The notes: generated by a model not told the origin, from the sequence alone. A stretch of DNA of 50,128 nucleotides from Baaleninema simplex PCC 7105 (GCF_000332355.1 NZ_KB235958.1:255114-305241); one strand, 5' to 3'. Shown: positions 24,928 through 34,617, numbered from the stretch's first letter. Program-made: numbers and translations.

Positions 24928-25611
24928 ATGTCCACCTCTCCGGTTGATTTACAAAAACCCTCAAAAAGCTCTGTCGGAAGCGCGATCGCCGCTGCATTGC
25001 GCCTGTGGTTGCGTTCCCAAGTCGAAACCGTCGATCGCATCGAAATCGACCTCAACGGACGCAATCGCGACATCCTCAGCGGCTACGTTCCCCAAGTCTC
25101 CATTTCCGCCCGACGCGCCGTCTATCAAGGCTTACACCTGAGTCACATCGACCTCTGCGGCGATCGCATCCGTATCAATCTGTGGCAAATTCTCAAAGGG
25201 AAACCCCTGCGGTTACTCGAACCCGTACCCGTCTCCGTGCGCTTGCACCTCCACGATCGCGATCTCACCCGTTCCCTCGCCTCGCCATTGCTGCAAACGC
25301 CCGTACAAGAATTGTTTCAAAGCGTTCTTCCCGACGCCGTAGATTTCTCCACCGCAGAGGTTCGATTCGATCGCGCCTCCCTCATCCTCTCCGCCTCCAC
25401 ACCGCAACCGTTTACCCTCAGTACCGAAGTGCGCGTCGCCGAAAACAACCAACTGCAATTTCTGACGCCACAACTCGAAACCGACAGGCGACAAGACTTT
25501 CCCACGATTACCGTTCCCTTCGATTCCCAAGTCCAACTCGACGAACTGAGGCTCGATCGCGGTAAACTCTCCATTTCCGGTTGTCTTATCGTTCGCAGCG
25601 ACGAACCGTAA
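24928..25611 (+). CDS. DUF2993-type (LmeA-like) lipid-associated protein
   Basis: 227 residues, with VDRIEIDLNGRNRDILSGYVPQVSI near 36-60, then YQGLHLSHIDLCGDRIRINL and a C-terminal VQLDELRLDRGKLSISG. This order matches the DUF2993 family of cyanobacteria and actinobacteria; actinobacterial LmeA binds phospholipids. There is no membrane helix or signal peptide, so it is probably cytosolic or peripheral on a membrane. The start codon follows directly on a minisatellite, with no Shine-Dalgarno sequence; no other Met lies near enough to serve. Confidence 0.8.
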   Translation: MSTSPVDLQKPSKSSVGSAIAAALRLWLRSQVETVDRIEIDLNGRNRDILSGYVPQVSISARRAVYQGLHLSHIDLCGDRIRINLWQILKGKPLRLLEPVPVSVRLHLHDRDLTRSLASPLLQTPVQELFQSVLPDAVDFSTAEVRFDRASLILSASTPQPFTLSTEVRVAENNQLQFLTPQLETDRRQDFPTITVPFDSQVQLDELRLDRGKLSISGCLIVRSDEP

Positions 25612-25699
25612 TTTCAGCCTTCGGTGTTTTGTCGCACCCTTGCCGAGCGCGAAGTGGTAACATCGTTCGAGTAAGTGCGCCCCGCATCCAAAATCCCGA

Positions 25700-26299
25700 A
25701 TGTTCGACGAACCTTTACTGCAACAGCTCGTCTGGACGGATTACCGTCTCGCCGTTTTCCTCACCGTCTCGCTTCCCTTGGTTTTGCTGATTTGGGCGTT
25801 CGTCCAAAAAGCCGAAGCCATGCAACGCCTCCTCGTCATCTATTGGCGTGTCGCGAGTTTGTTGGCGATTACCGTCTATTTGGCGATCGCGTCGCTTCCC
25901 ATTAGCTTCATTACGGGATTCATGGCGCGTCTGTTAATTCCCGCCTCCCTGTGGTTTTGGGTCGATATCAACGACGAAATCGAAGACCGTCCGCCCTCTC
26001 CGTTAAAATGGACGATGACCGCGTGGCGTTGGGCGGTGACGCTTTATTGCATCATTGGCGCGATTTTTCAAGCCTATTCGTTGCGGTGCGCCGCATTGAC
26101 GACTGACGCTCTCGTAGAGGATTTCGCCTGTCGCGTCTGGTTGGAAGCACCTTGGGGCTATAAAGCCATGTTCCACCCCAACGGTTCGCCGCAAATCCTC
26201 GGCTTCTTTGCGATCGTCGGTTTGGCGGTTTACGTCATTTGCTTGTTGTATTTCTGCTTCGTTCGCCTGGGTAAGCAAGGGCGATCGGCTTTGGGATAG
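25700..26299 (+). CDS. DUF3177-type membrane protein, unknown function
   Basis: 199 residues with about five hydrophobic segments (17-37, 45-68, 70-90, 112-132, 165-187). Conserved-looking pieces are VWTDYRLAVFLTVSLPLVLL, LLIPASLWFWVDINDEIEDR and a cysteine/tryptophan-bearing loop DFACRVWLEAPWGYKA. I recognise it as the cyanobacterial DUF3177 type, whose function is not known to me. It lies 88 bp after the DUF2993 gene and 24 bp before another small conserved gene, possibly one transcript. Confidence 0.75.
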   Translation: MFDEPLLQQLVWTDYRLAVFLTVSLPLVLLIWAFVQKAEAMQRLLVIYWRVASLLAITVYLAIASLPISFITGFMARLLIPASLWFWVDINDEIEDRPPSPLKWTMTAWRWAVTLYCIIGAIFQAYSLRCAALTTDALVEDFACRVWLEAPWGYKAMFHPNGSPQILGFFAIVGLAVYVICLLYFCFVRLGKQGRSALG

Positions 26300-26323
26300 G
26301 GTTTAGCATAACCTCGAAAAATT

Positions 26324-26620
26324 ATGGCTTCTGCGATCGCGCGTCTGGAACAGTACACCATCAAACGCCCCCAAGAGGTGCTACTCGTCTCCGCCACAGT
26401 AGAGGGGGAAGAGGACGAAATCGTCATTTTCAAGGGGTTTTCCAGTTCGCTAATGCGTCCGACAGCGTTCGATCCCGACGTGTCGGTACTTCCCGACGAT
26501 GCGACAATTGAGAAGATCGATCGCCTGCAAAGTCCCTACGTTCCCGAAAATCCCCAGTACATCGAACAGGGTTTAACTTGGGAAACCATGCAACCCTATC
26601 TCGAATCTGTGGGAGTTTAA
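26324..26620 (+). CDS. Small conserved cyanobacterial protein, unknown function
   Basis: 98 residues, acidic: IARLEQYTIKRPQEVLLVSATVEGEEDEIVIFKGFSS, then FDPDVSVLPDDATIEKIDRLQSPYVPENPQYIEQG. It has a well-formed beta-strand start and a helical end, no membrane segment and no known motif. Base composition and codon use match its neighbours. It follows the DUF3177 gene after 24 bp, so co-transcription is likely. I think homologues exist in cyanobacteria and plastids but cannot name the family. Confidence 0.72.
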   Translation: MASAIARLEQYTIKRPQEVLLVSATVEGEEDEIVIFKGFSSSLMRPTAFDPDVSVLPDDATIEKIDRLQSPYVPENPQYIEQGLTWETMQPYLESVGV

Positions 26621-26635
26621 GGTATTGCACATAAG

Positions 26636-26812
26636 TCATTGCAAAACACTGAGGTTCTCGTTTGCAACCTCAAGCCAACCTCGAATCGCATCTTCGAGAT
26701 TTGCCAAAACTTCTTCCCAGGTATCGCCTTCAGTGATACACCCAGGTAGTGCAGGAACTTCAGCCCAGTAACCACCTTCTTCTGCTGAATGAACGATCGC
26801 TTTAAGTTTCAT
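26636..26812 (-). CDS. HicB-family antitoxin-like protein, solitary
   Basis: A 58-residue frame read leftward from ATG at 26812: MKLKAIVHSAEEGGYWAEVP, then ALPGCITEGDTWEEVLANLE and DAIRGWLEVANENLSVLQ. The motif EGGYWAEVPALPGCITEGDT is the hallmark of HicB antitoxins, with their partial RNase H-like fold. HicB normally pairs with HicA, a small dsRNA-binding mRNA interferase, but I see no HicA on either side: the sequence before it is AT-rich and non-coding, and the sequence after it runs into the convergent 26324-26620 gene. It may be an orphan, or pair with a toxin elsewhere. It lacks the C-terminal DNA-binding domain of long HicBs. Confidence 0.85.
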   Translation of the reverse strand: MKLKAIVHSAEEGGYWAEVPALPGCITEGDTWEEVLANLEDAIRGWLEVANENLSVLQ

Positions 26813-26994
26813 CGCTCGTTTACCTCATACCTTAGAAAACTTCAAAACAAGTTAGAGTATTAAAAGCTAAATTTTATTGTAGCAAATCTTTTTCTCAAAA
26901 CTCATTCTCGTTGTTCTCGTGCGCTCGTTTCCCGATTTCGCATGGGAATGTAGTCGGGAGGACTATTACCTCCCCACCACCCGAAAACATCAAT

Positions 26995-27849
26995 CTAAGC
27001 AAAAACAACCGTGCGATTGTTGTAAGACAAAACGCGACGATGCAAATGCGATCGCACCGCTCTCGCTAACACCATCCGCTCCAAATCTTTCCCTTTCCGA
27101 ATCAAATCGGCAACCGTATCCCGGTGACTGACGCGCACCACATCCTGCTCGATAATCGGTCCTTCATCGAGATTTTCCGTCACGTAATGCGCCGTTGCCC
27201 CAATAATCTTAACCCCCCGTTTGTACGCCCGGTGATAAGGTTTTGCTCCTGCAAACGCCGGAAGAAACGAATGGTGAATATTGATGACTTTCGGAAATTT
27301 TTCGACAAAATCCGAACTGAGAATCTGCATATATTTCGCCAACACCACGAGGTCGATATCGTACTGTTGCAACAGTTCCAGTTCTCGGGCTTCCTGTTCC
27401 GCTTTCGTCTCTTTCGTAATGGGAACGTGATGAAAATCGATACCAAACTGTTCGGCGATCGGCTGCAATTCTGTATGATTGCTAAGAATTAACGGGATTT
27501 CCGCTTGAAACTCTTTCGCCTTTTGACGCCACAACAAATCGAGCAAACAGTGGTCTTGTTTCGTCACCCAAATGGCGATGCGCGGAACGTCATCGGAAAA
27601 ATGGAGTTCCCAGTCTGCTTCCAAAGGCTTCGCCACCGCATCGAAAGCCGGGGCAATAATCTCTCGAGGCAGGTTAAAACCGTCGAGTTGCCATTCAATG
27701 CGGCTGAGAAACAGTCCGGCGGAAAAGTCCGTATGATGGTCGGCGTGGATGATATTTCCGCCGTTGGAATAGATAAAATTGGCGATTTTCGCCACGAGTC
27801 CCTGGCGATCGGGACAAGCCAAAAGTAAAATTGCAGTGGAACCGTTCAT
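26995..27849 (-). CDS. purU: Formyltetrahydrofolate deformylase
   Basis: 284 residues. An N-terminal ACT-type domain (STAILLLACPDRQGLVAKIA, about 4-85) is followed by a formyltransferase-fold domain with QDHCLLDLLWRQ, VVLAKYMQILSSDF, PKVINIHHSFLPAF and AHYVTENLDEGPIIEQ, which carry the catalytic Asn-His-Asp set. The enzyme hydrolyses 10-formyl-THF to formate and THF, balancing one-carbon pools; the ACT domain may sense methionine or glycine in the E. coli enzyme. It has no operon partner here. Confidence 0.95.
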   Translation of the reverse strand: MNGSTAILLLACPDRQGLVAKIANFIYSNGGNIIHADHHTDFSAGLFLSRIEWQLDGFNLPREIIAPAFDAVAKPLEADWELHFSDDVPRIAIWVTKQDHCLLDLLWRQKAKEFQAEIPLILSNHTELQPIAEQFGIDFHHVPITKETKAEQEARELELLQQYDIDLVVLAKYMQILSSDFVEKFPKVINIHHSFLPAFAGAKPYHRAYKRGVKIIGATAHYVTENLDEGPIIEQDVVRVSHRDTVADLIRKGKDLERMVLARAVRSHLHRRVLSYNNRTVVFA

Positions 27850-27951
27850 GAATCGTTGCAGTCGATCGCTGCGCTAGTGCGGTTTTCGAGGGTTTGCTAT
27901 CAAAGGTTGCACAAATTGCAAACCCCGATTATACACAGCTTCTCGAGCCTT

Positions 27952-28551
27952 TTATGCCGAACGGGGAAGTTCGATTGCCCCTTGCTGTTGTTGCAGTCGA
28001 TACATATGCTCGAACAACCGCCAGCAATAGGCTTCGGAGAGTCCGCAAGTCACAGCCCCCCGTAACACTACGTTGAAATACCAGTCGTTGGGGGCGAGTT
28101 CGCGGGGAAGTTTGTTCACGACAACGTAAGTCCGAACGTCGCTATAGTGGCGATCGCCACACTGTACGGCGATGGTTTCGCGGCGATAGCCTCCCGTGGG
28201 GATTTCTTCCCGTTCGTCGAGGCGATCGCTCAAACGCCAGGGAAGACGGTACAGAACCCCCTCAACGCGAGCGTTATCGTCGCGCACGACATCGAGAACG
28301 CCACAGTTGCGACGGCGCGATCGACGGTTGAAGGCGAGGCGATATCCGTCGAGAACCGCCGTACCCACCACGTAGTCTCGCGTACTTTCGCCGAGGGTTC
28401 GCTGTAGGTCGATCGGACACATACAACTACCGTAGGCGAAATAATAGAAACTGGTTTCGGACAATACTCGATGGTGGGGTGTGCGATCGAGACAACGTTT
28501 GCTCGATCGTGCGATTTCGCTTGGCGACAGTCGATCGGGGCGATCGCTCAT
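27952..28551 (-). CDS. Gamma-glutamylcyclotransferase-fold protein
   Basis: 199 residues from ATG at 28551, preceded by AGGAGG with an eight-base spacer, which decides the start over an upstream one at 28635. The core begins FYYFAYGSCMCPIDLQRTLG, matching the YGS-N-M dinucleotide-like loop of GGCT/AIG2 proteins (here Cys in place of Asn), and the acidic catalytic residue is probably in RLDEREEIPTGGYRRETI. Such enzymes release 5-oxoproline from gamma-glutamyl compounds; the substrate here is unknown. It stands alone. Confidence 0.83.
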   Translation of the reverse strand: MSDRPDRLSPSEIARSSKRCLDRTPHHRVLSETSFYYFAYGSCMCPIDLQRTLGESTRDYVVGTAVLDGYRLAFNRRSRRRNCGVLDVVRDDNARVEGVLYRLPWRLSDRLDEREEIPTGGYRRETIAVQCGDRHYSDVRTYVVVNKLPRELAPNDWYFNVVLRGAVTCGLSEAYCWRLFEHMYRLQQQQGAIELPRSA

Positions 28552-28826
28552 AGCAAACCTCCTAAACGTGACAGAGATAACAGCTTGACTTGTAGGCTGT
28601 TTGTAAGATTGCGTTGGATAAAATTCTCCACCCATCTTATCAAAACCACAGTATCTCGACCGAGAAACCGTAGATTAACTTAACAAAGCGCCACCAACAA
28701 CAACGACGCACCGAAAACATCGGTACGCCGTCGATCGAGATATTGAAAAATCAGAGAATTTTAGAGAATTTAGAGACACAAAGCCACAAGAGAACCGAGC
28801 TTTCTCATCATCCCCTCATTTCCCAA

Positions 28827-29300
28827 TTAAGCCGGAACCAGAACGTCTTCAAGAGACATCCAACGGAAGACGCGATCGCCGCCCACTTCCACCACCACTT
28901 TCACGCGGGGTTCAATTTTCGGAAGTGCCGTCAAATATTCAAGTTCCTGACGAGACAACACTCTTCCATCGAAAATCCACAGCAATAGACCTTTCGATCG
29001 ATCCGGAAGCGTATCCAGTTGAGTTTGCACGATCGGGGGAACGTAAGCGATCGGCCCCACCGCACCGTCACCGAAATCCTTTTTACCCAAATGAGGGGGA
29101 CGAACGCCGTGAACGCCCATCAAATAAGACGCCAAATCGCCCAATCCCCGAGCGCAGAGCGAAATACTCGTATAACCCGCAGCCCGAGCGCGTCGTTGGT
29201 AACGTCCTTCAAAGCCACCTTCGAGGGGAACGTAAGCCCCCAACGCCCCAAACTGTTCGAGATCTGATAGAAATTTTTTGCCGTTTGCCAGTAATATCAT
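28827..29300 (-). CDS. ndhN: NAD(P)H-quinone oxidoreductase subunit N
   Basis: 157 residues. NdhN is a hydrophilic subunit of the cyanobacterial and plastid NDH-1 complex (thylakoid membrane, ferredoxin-driven cyclic electron flow and respiration). Diagnostic stretches are GALGAYVPLEGGFEGRYQRR, RARAAGYTSISLCARGLGDL and YLMGVHGVRPPHLGKKDFG. The length is normal. It is transcribed away from the ribosomal operon across an 855-bp region; a TATACT box on its strand lies near 29414-29419, with no clear -35. Confidence 0.97.
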   Translation of the reverse strand: MILLANGKKFLSDLEQFGALGAYVPLEGGFEGRYQRRARAAGYTSISLCARGLGDLASYLMGVHGVRPPHLGKKDFGDGAVGPIAYVPPIVQTQLDTLPDRSKGLLLWIFDGRVLSRQELEYLTALPKIEPRVKVVVEVGGDRVFRWMSLEDVLVPA

Positions 29301-29598
29301 GCCTTTGAAACTCTCTATAGATTGCCATCGACGCGCCTAGCGCGAGACCGCCACAGAACCGTCCGACAAGACGCGATCGCAAATTACCGCAACAATCCTT
29401 TAAAAAAGTATAGCCCCACAGCGGGATTCCCACGAGGATACGGCCGAGTCAGCCTACAGGATAGCGATCGCATTTTACCGACCTTCAGTTGAGGAAACAG
29501 GGAGCGGGCAACAGTAAGGGATTTTAGTTAGATGCGAGCGATCGGTGTCAGTGAGTATCCTCGACCGCCTGAAGAGTCAGAAGCTCCGACGTAGCGAT

Positions 29599-29631
29599 GG
29601 TGTTGGGCGAGGTTAAATCCCCTCCAACACC
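29599..29631. other. Hairpin upstream of the rplC promoter
   Basis: Perfect 8-bp arms GGTGTTGG (29599-29606) and CCAACACC (29624-29631), no U-tract. It lies 43 bp upstream of the putative -35 box. Confidence 0.6.
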
Positions 29632-29673
29632 TGCACGATTCCCTGTTGCCTTTAAATTAAATTCTCCCCGAAC

Positions 29674-29702
29674 TAGACAATTAAGATAGACTCGCGTATA
29701 CT
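29674..29702 (+). promoter_or_regulatory. Sigma70-type promoter of the rplC operon
   Basis: TAGACA (29674-29679) and TATACT (29697-29702) are separated by exactly 17 bp and each differs from consensus by one base. Transcription would begin near 29709, giving a leader of about 450 nt before the rplC GTG. Confidence 0.7.
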
Positions 29703-29738
29703 GGGAAATTGCGACTGAAAGTTATAGAAAAACGTTAG

Positions 29739-29755
29739 CACTATATACTATAGTG
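29739..29755. promoter_or_regulatory. Perfect dyad CACTATATACTATAGTG, possible operator
   Basis: Seven-base arms CACTATA and TATAGTG flank TAC. The dyad begins 37 bp after the -10 box and itself contains TATACT (29744-29749), so it could be an operator or part of a second promoter. Confidence 0.5.
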
Positions 29756-30155
29756 CGACTCGATCGCGTAGCCTACGGGACTGGCTTACTGCCCTCAACA
29801 AGGCACCAAGTCGCAAGCGTAGAGGTCTTCCCGCGCCCGAACCGTCCATGTTATCGGCGTCTGGGAAAATTCGGAAACGGTTCCCCAACATCAGTTGCGA
29901 ACCCGCTCCGGAGATACTGGGCGAACCCAAAGTTTACCTAAGTCTCAGCCGAACTCGGCAACCTCGAAACAGCTTTAACGGACACCCCAGTTCAACGTAT
30001 CGAATCTCCTCGATCGCGGCAACCGAAGTGGTTCTAGAGAACCATCTGCGGTTGTCGCGTTATAGGGGTGTCAAACGCTGCGAGCGATCTGTGGGTGAGG
30101 CATACGCCAACCTATCTTCGTATGTGTAGTGGCTAAACAAGGAGAAAACAGTACC

Positions 30156-30794
30156 GTGTCTGTTGGGATTCTCGGCAAAAAAGTCGGCATGACGCAAATC
30201 TTTAACGAGGAAGGCATAGCCGTCCCCGTTACCGTCGTTGAAGCCGGACCGTGCAAAGTCACGCAAATCAAAACCAAAGAAACTGACGGGTACGAAGCCG
30301 TACAAATCGGCTACGACGAAGTCAAACCTAAAGCACTGAACAACCCGCTACTGGGTCATCTCAAAAAATCCGATTCCCCGGCTCTGCGTCACCTGCGCGA
30401 ATACAAACCCGCCAGTGTCAGCGAGTACGAACTCGGACAGTCCGTCACCGTCGAAATCTTTGAAAACGGACAAATCGTAGACGTAACCGGTCACAGCATC
30501 GGCAGAGGCTTCACCGGATATCAAAAGCGCCATAACTTCAAGCGCGGGCCCATGTCTCACGGGTCGAAAAACCACCGCCTCCCCGGTTCGACGGGCGCCG
30601 GAACGACCCCCGGTCGTGTCTATCCCGGCAAACGGATGGCCGGTCGCAAAGGAAACGATCGCGTCACCGTCCGCAAACTGACCGTCGTTAAAATCGATGC
30701 CGAACGGAACCTGCTGCTCGTGAAAGGGTCCGTTCCCGGAAAACCCGGAAGCTTAATCAGCATCGCCCCCGCCAATATCGTTGGCGCCAAATAG
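30156..30794 (+). CDS. rplC: 50S ribosomal protein L3
   Basis: 212 residues from GTG at 30156 ([15 protein letters not shown]). I chose this over an in-frame GTG at 30129 because the protein family starts here and AAGGAG (30139-30144) precedes it by 11 bases. [20 protein letters not shown] and [20 protein letters not shown] are the L3 loop residues that reach the peptidyl-transferase centre. First gene of the S10-type unit. Confidence 0.98.
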   Translation: MSVGILGKKVGMTQIFNEEGIAVPVTVVEAGPCKVTQIKTKETDGYEAVQIGYDEVKPKALNNPLLGHLKKSDSPALRHLREYKPASVSEYELGQSVTVEIFENGQIVDVTGHSIGRGFTGYQKRHNFKRGPMSHGSKNHRLPGSTGAGTTPGRVYPGKRMAGRKGNDRVTVRKLTVVKIDAERNLLLVKGSVPGKPGSLISIAPANIVGAK

Positions 30795-30829
30795 TCCTTC
30801 CATCCTCGAACGAGTAACAGACGATCGAC

Positions 30830-31462
30830 ATGGTTAATTGTGTAGTTCGCAACTGGCAAGGCGAAGAAGTGGGACAAGCCACCTTCGAACTCAAAGTTGC
30901 CAAAGAAGAAAGCGCCGCCCACATCGTCCACCGCGCCCTCGTGCGTCAAACGACCAACGCCCGCCAAGGGACGGCTTCCACCAAAACTCGCGCCGAAGTG
31001 CGCGGTGGCGGTCGCAAGCCCTGGCGTCAAAAAGGCACCGGTCGCGCCCGGGCCGGGTCGAACCGGTCTCCCCTGTGGCGAGGCGGTGGGGTCATCTTCG
31101 GTCCCAAACCGAGAGAATACAACCTCAAAATGAACCGAAAAGAGCGGCGTCTCGCCCTGAGAACCGCCTTTTCCAGCCGTGCCGAAGATCTGATCGTCGT
31201 CGAAGAATTCGCCGAACAGTTTTCGCGCCCCAAGACGAAAGACCTCGTCAACGCCTTCGAGCGTTGGGGCATCGACGCCGACGGCAAAATCCTAATGATT
31301 TTGCCGGAAATCCCCGACAACGTATATCTGTCGGCTCGTAACGTCGAGCGGCTCAAAACCATCGCCGCCACCAACCTCAACGTCTACGACCTGCTTCACG
31401 CCGACAAAATCGTGACCACGGCCGCAGGATTAGCCAAGATTCAGGAGGTTTACAGTGACTAA
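30830..31462 (+). CDS. rplD: 50S ribosomal protein L4
   Basis: 210 residues. The long 23S-binding loop [20 protein letters not shown] to [14 protein letters not shown] is typical; it lines the exit tunnel. L4 of E. coli represses its own operon, but here nothing in the leader was recognised as its target. Eight bases of overlap with rplW imply coupled translation. Confidence 0.98.
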   Translation: MVNCVVRNWQGEEVGQATFELKVAKEESAAHIVHRALVRQTTNARQGTASTKTRAEVRGGGRKPWRQKGTGRARAGSNRSPLWRGGGVIFGPKPREYNLKMNRKERRLALRTAFSSRAEDLIVVEEFAEQFSRPKTKDLVNAFERWGIDADGKILMILPEIPDNVYLSARNVERLKTIAATNLNVYDLLHADKIVTTAAGLAKIQEVYSD

Positions 31463-31760
31463 AACCGTTTCGCAGCGCGACCTAGCCGATATCATCCGTT
31501 GCCCCCTCATCACCGAGAAAGCCACGCGGCTGATGGAGAACAACCAATACACCTTTGACGTCGCGCTCAAAGCCACCAAGCCCGAAATCAAAGCGGCCGT
31601 CGAAGCCATGTTCGAGGTCAAAGTGGTTTCCGTGCAAACCCTCCGCAAACCGCTGAAGAAAAAGCGCGTCGGACGTTTCGTCGGATACAAAGCCCAGTAC
31701 AAACGCGCGATCGTTCGGCTGGCCGACGGCGACTCCATCGACCTGTTCCCCGACGTTTAA
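31455..31760 (+). CDS. rplW: 50S ribosomal protein L23
   Basis: 101 residues from GTG at 31455, inside the end of rpl[21 protein letters not shown] and [20 protein letters not shown] are characteristic. L23 sits at the tunnel exit and docks trigger factor and SRP. Confidence 0.98.
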   Translation: MTKTVSQRDLADIIRCPLITEKATRLMENNQYTFDVALKATKPEIKAAVEAMFEVKVVSVQTLRKPLKKKRVGRFVGYKAQYKRAIVRLADGDSIDLFPDV

Positions 31761-31819
31761 AACTGGCGTCCGAACCCTCGCCCCTTCTTTCGTAGCACAC
31801 CAAACCTGAGACAAACATC

Positions 31820-32683
31820 ATGGGTATTCGTTCGTACCGACCCTACACCCCGAGTACTCGCCAAGCCACCGTCTCGGACTTCTCCGAAGTCACTCGGAGC
31901 AAACCCGAGAAAAGCCTGACCAAATCCAAACACCGCGCCAAAGGGCGTAACAACCGGGGCGTCATCACCTGTCGCCATCGCGGTGGCGGTCACAAACGCC
32001 GCTATCGCTTCGTCGACTTCCGCCGGGACAAACACAACGTACCCGCCAAAGTCGCAGCGATCGAATACGACCCCAACCGCAACGCCCGCATCGCCTTACT
32101 GCACTACCAAGACGGCGAAAAGCGTTACATCCTGCATCCGAGCGGACTGGCCGTCGGCAGCACCGTCGTTGCCGGCCCCGAGTCCCCCATCGAAGTCGGA
32201 AACGCCCTGCCCCTGGGAAGCATTCCCCTGGGTACGAGCGTCCACAACGTCGAACTCATGCCCGGTCGCGGCGGTCAAATCGTCCGCGCAGCAGGAACCA
32301 GCGCCCAAGTGGTCGCCAAAGAAGGTAACTTTGTCACCCTGAAACTGCCTTCGACCGAAGTTCGCATGGTACGCCGCGAATGCTACGCCACCATCGGACA
32401 AGTGGGCAACAGCGAAGCCAGAAACCTGACCCTCGGCAAAGCCGGACGCACCCGCTGGAAAGGTCGTCGCCCGCAAGTGCGCGGTAGCGTCATGAACCCC
32501 GTCGATCACCCCCACGGTGGCGGTGAAGGACGGGCGCCCATCGGTCGCAGCGGTCCGATGACCCCCTGGGGCAAACCCGCACTAGGGATGAAAACCCGTC
32601 AGAAGAACAAACAAAGCGACAAATACATCGTGCGTCGCCGTCGTAAGACTTCCAAACGCAGCCGGGGCGGACGCGAAAGCTAA
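31820..32683 (+). CDS. rplB: 50S ribosomal protein L2
   Basis: 287 residues. [20 protein letters not shown] and the C-terminal [20 protein letters not shown] (with the conserved His near the peptidyl-transferase centre) identify L2. Normal length and complete. Confidence 0.99.
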   Translation: MGIRSYRPYTPSTRQATVSDFSEVTRSKPEKSLTKSKHRAKGRNNRGVITCRHRGGGHKRRYRFVDFRRDKHNVPAKVAAIEYDPNRNARIALLHYQDGEKRYILHPSGLAVGSTVVAGPESPIEVGNALPLGSIPLGTSVHNVELMPGRGGQIVRAAGTSAQVVAKEGNFVTLKLPSTEVRMVRRECYATIGQVGNSEARNLTLGKAGRTRWKGRRPQVRGSVMNPVDHPHGGGEGRAPIGRSGPMTPWGKPALGMKTRQKNKQSDKYIVRRRRKTSKRSRGGRES

Positions 32684-32740
32684 ACCTCGTCCGGCCGCAT
32701 CAGAACGGACTCCCTCTGTGTACTTCACTATCGCGAAACT

Positions 32741-33019
32741 ATGAGTCGATCGCTCAAAAAAGGGCCTTTCATCGCCGACAGCTTGATGAAAAAAATCGAA
32801 GCCCTCAACGCCAAAAACGAAAAACAAGTTATCAAAACCTGGTCTCGCGCATCTACGATCGTGCCGCAGATGATCGGACATACCATCGCCGTCCATAACG
32901 GTCGCGCTCACGTCCCCGTCTACGTTAGCGAGCAAATGGTCGGCCACAAACTCGGAGAATTCGCCCCGACGCGCACCTTCCGAGGCCACGCCAAGAGTGA
33001 TAAAAAAGCCCGCCGCTAG
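32741..33019 (+). CDS. rpsS: 30S ribosomal protein S19
   Basis: 92 residues, beginning [20 protein letters not shown] and containing [20 protein letters not shown] and [17 protein letters not shown]. It binds the 3' domain of 16S rRNA with S13. Confidence 0.99.
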   Translation: MSRSLKKGPFIADSLMKKIEALNAKNEKQVIKTWSRASTIVPQMIGHTIAVHNGRAHVPVYVSEQMVGHKLGEFAPTRTFRGHAKSDKKARR

Positions 33020-33034
33020 AGAAGGAGAAGCCTC

Positions 33035-33397
33035 ATGGCTGTCGATACTACCGAACAAGCAAAGGCGACTGCGCGCTATATCCGAATGTCCCCCCATAAA
33101 GTGCGCCGCGTACTCGACCAAATTCGGGGACGGACTTACCGGGAAGCACTGGTCATCTTAGAATTCATGCCCTACCGGGCTTGCGACCCCGTCCTCAAAG
33201 TCCTGCGTTCGGCCGTCGCCAACGCCGAACACAACCTCGGCATCGATCCGGCGTCCCTCGTGGTGTCCGAAGCCTTCGCCGACCAAGGGCCGAGCCTGAA
33301 ACGCTATCGCCCTCGCGCTCAAGGTCGCGCTTACATGATTCGCCGACCCACCTGTCACATCACCGTGGCAGTCGCCCCTGAAATTGACGAAGAGTAG
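33035..33397 (+). CDS. rplV: 50S ribosomal protein L22
   Basis: 120 residues; [20 protein letters not shown] at the start and the beta-hairpin end [20 protein letters not shown], which lines the exit tunnel. GGAG before the ATG at 33035. Confidence 0.98.
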   Translation: MAVDTTEQAKATARYIRMSPHKVRRVLDQIRGRTYREALVILEFMPYRACDPVLKVLRSAVANAEHNLGIDPASLVVSEAFADQGPSLKRYRPRAQGRAYMIRRPTCHITVAVAPEIDEE

Positions 33398-33415
33398 ACA
33401 AGAGGACTAGGACTC

Positions 33416-34144
33416 GTGGGACAAAAGATTCACCCGACTGGGTTTCGCTTGGGAGTAACCCAAGAACACCGCTCTCGTTGGTTCGCCGATAGCAAACGCT
33501 ATCCCGAACTGCTCAAAGAAGACCGCCTGATTCGGGAGTATATCCAAAACAACCTGAACAACGCCGGAATTTCGGAAGTTCGCATCGAACGCAAGGCCGA
33601 CCAAATCGACCTGGAAATTCGCACCGCCCGTCCCGGTGTAGTCGTCGGTCGCGGTGGCAGCGGCATCGAAAGCCTGCGGACGAACCTGCAACGGATTCTC
33701 GGCGGTAGCAACCGTCAAATTCGCATCAACGTCGTCGAAGTGACCCGTGTGGACGCCGACGCCGCCTTGATTGCCGAATATATCGCCCAACAACTCGAAC
33801 GGCGGGTGTCCTTCCGTCGCGTCGTGCGCCAAGCCATCCAACGAGCCCAGCGCGCTGGCGTCGAAGGCATCAAAGTGCAAGTGGCCGGACGCCTCAACGG
33901 TGCCGAAATCGCACGGACTGAATGGACTCGCGAAGGTCGCGTTCCCCTGCATACGTTACGGGCTGATATCGATTACTGCTACCGTACCGCCCGCACCATT
34001 TACGGCATCCTGGGCGTGAAAGTGTGGATTTTCAAAGGCGAAATCTTGCCGGGACAGGAAGAAAAAGCGCCCGCGAACGCCGATCGCCCTCGCCGTCGCC
34101 AACAGCGTCGCAGACAGTTTGAAGATCGCTCCAACGAAGGGTAA
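33416..34144 (+). CDS. rpsC: 30S ribosomal protein S3
   Basis: 242 residues from GTG at 33416 ([13 protein letters not shown]). KH domain with [17 protein letters not shown]-terminal [20 protein letters not shown] basic tail [16 protein letters not shown] follows. S3 forms part of the mRNA entry site. Confidence 0.99.
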   Translation: MGQKIHPTGFRLGVTQEHRSRWFADSKRYPELLKEDRLIREYIQNNLNNAGISEVRIERKADQIDLEIRTARPGVVVGRGGSGIESLRTNLQRILGGSNRQIRINVVEVTRVDADAALIAEYIAQQLERRVSFRRVVRQAIQRAQRAGVEGIKVQVAGRLNGAEIARTEWTREGRVPLHTLRADIDYCYRTARTIYGILGVKVWIFKGEILPGQEEKAPANADRPRRRQQRRRQFEDRSNEG

Positions 34145-34203
34145 AACCGAGTCCCGTCGGTCGCACCCTGTCTGACCCATAGCCAACGTTCGATTCGCAA
34201 ACC

Positions 34204-34617
34204 ATGCTCAGTCCGAAACGTACCAAATTCCGCAAACAGCAGCGCGGACGACTCCGGGGTCAAGCCACCCGTGGCAACAAAGTCGATTTCGGGGAGTACG
34301 GCCTCCAAGCTCTCGAGCCGTCCTGGATTACCTCCCGTCAAATCGAAGCCAGCCGTCGGGCAATGACTCGTTACGTCCGTCGCGGTGGGAAAATCTGGAT
34401 TCGTCTGTTTCCCGACAAACCCGTGACCATGCGTCCGGCAGAAACCCGGATGGGTTCCGGTAAAGGATCGCCCGAGTTTTGGGTGGCTGTCGTCAAACCC
34501 GGCCGCATCATGTTCGAGATCGCAGGCGTCCCCGAAGAAACCGCTCGGGAAGCCATGCGTCTGGCGTCCTTCAAGCTGCCGATTAAAACGAAATTCATCA
34601 AGCGCGAAGGAGAGTAG
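34204..34617 (+). CDS. rplP: 50S ribosomal protein L16
   Basis: 137 residues, beginning [19 protein letters not shown], with [39 protein letters not shown]. Typical length and motifs; it organises the A-site tRNA region. Confidence 0.99.
   Translation: MLSPKRTKFRKQQRGRLRGQATRGNKVDFGEYGLQALEPSWITSRQIEASRRAMTRYVRRGGKIWIRLFPDKPVTMRPAETRMGSGKGSPEFWVAVVKPGRIMFEIAGVPEETAREAMRLASFKLPIKTKFIKREGE

Larger units (their letters stand above)
29301..30155. other. Long ndhN-rplC divergent region
   Basis: This 855-bp region has no convincing ORF. It holds the leftward ndhN promoter, a GGTGTTGG/CCAACACC hairpin (29599-29631), the promoter at 29674-29702, a 17-bp dyad (29739-29755) and about 400 nt of leader before rplC. 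That leader is long enough for ribosomal-protein feedback structure, which I cannot assign. Confidence 0.7.

Noticed and set aside
26430-26639. Leftward ORF overlapping the hicB stop as ATGA, possible HicA
   Set aside because: The sequence (MTYVQYLKLPQIRD onward) lacks the HicA fold motifs and is antisense to the conserved 26324-26620 gene.
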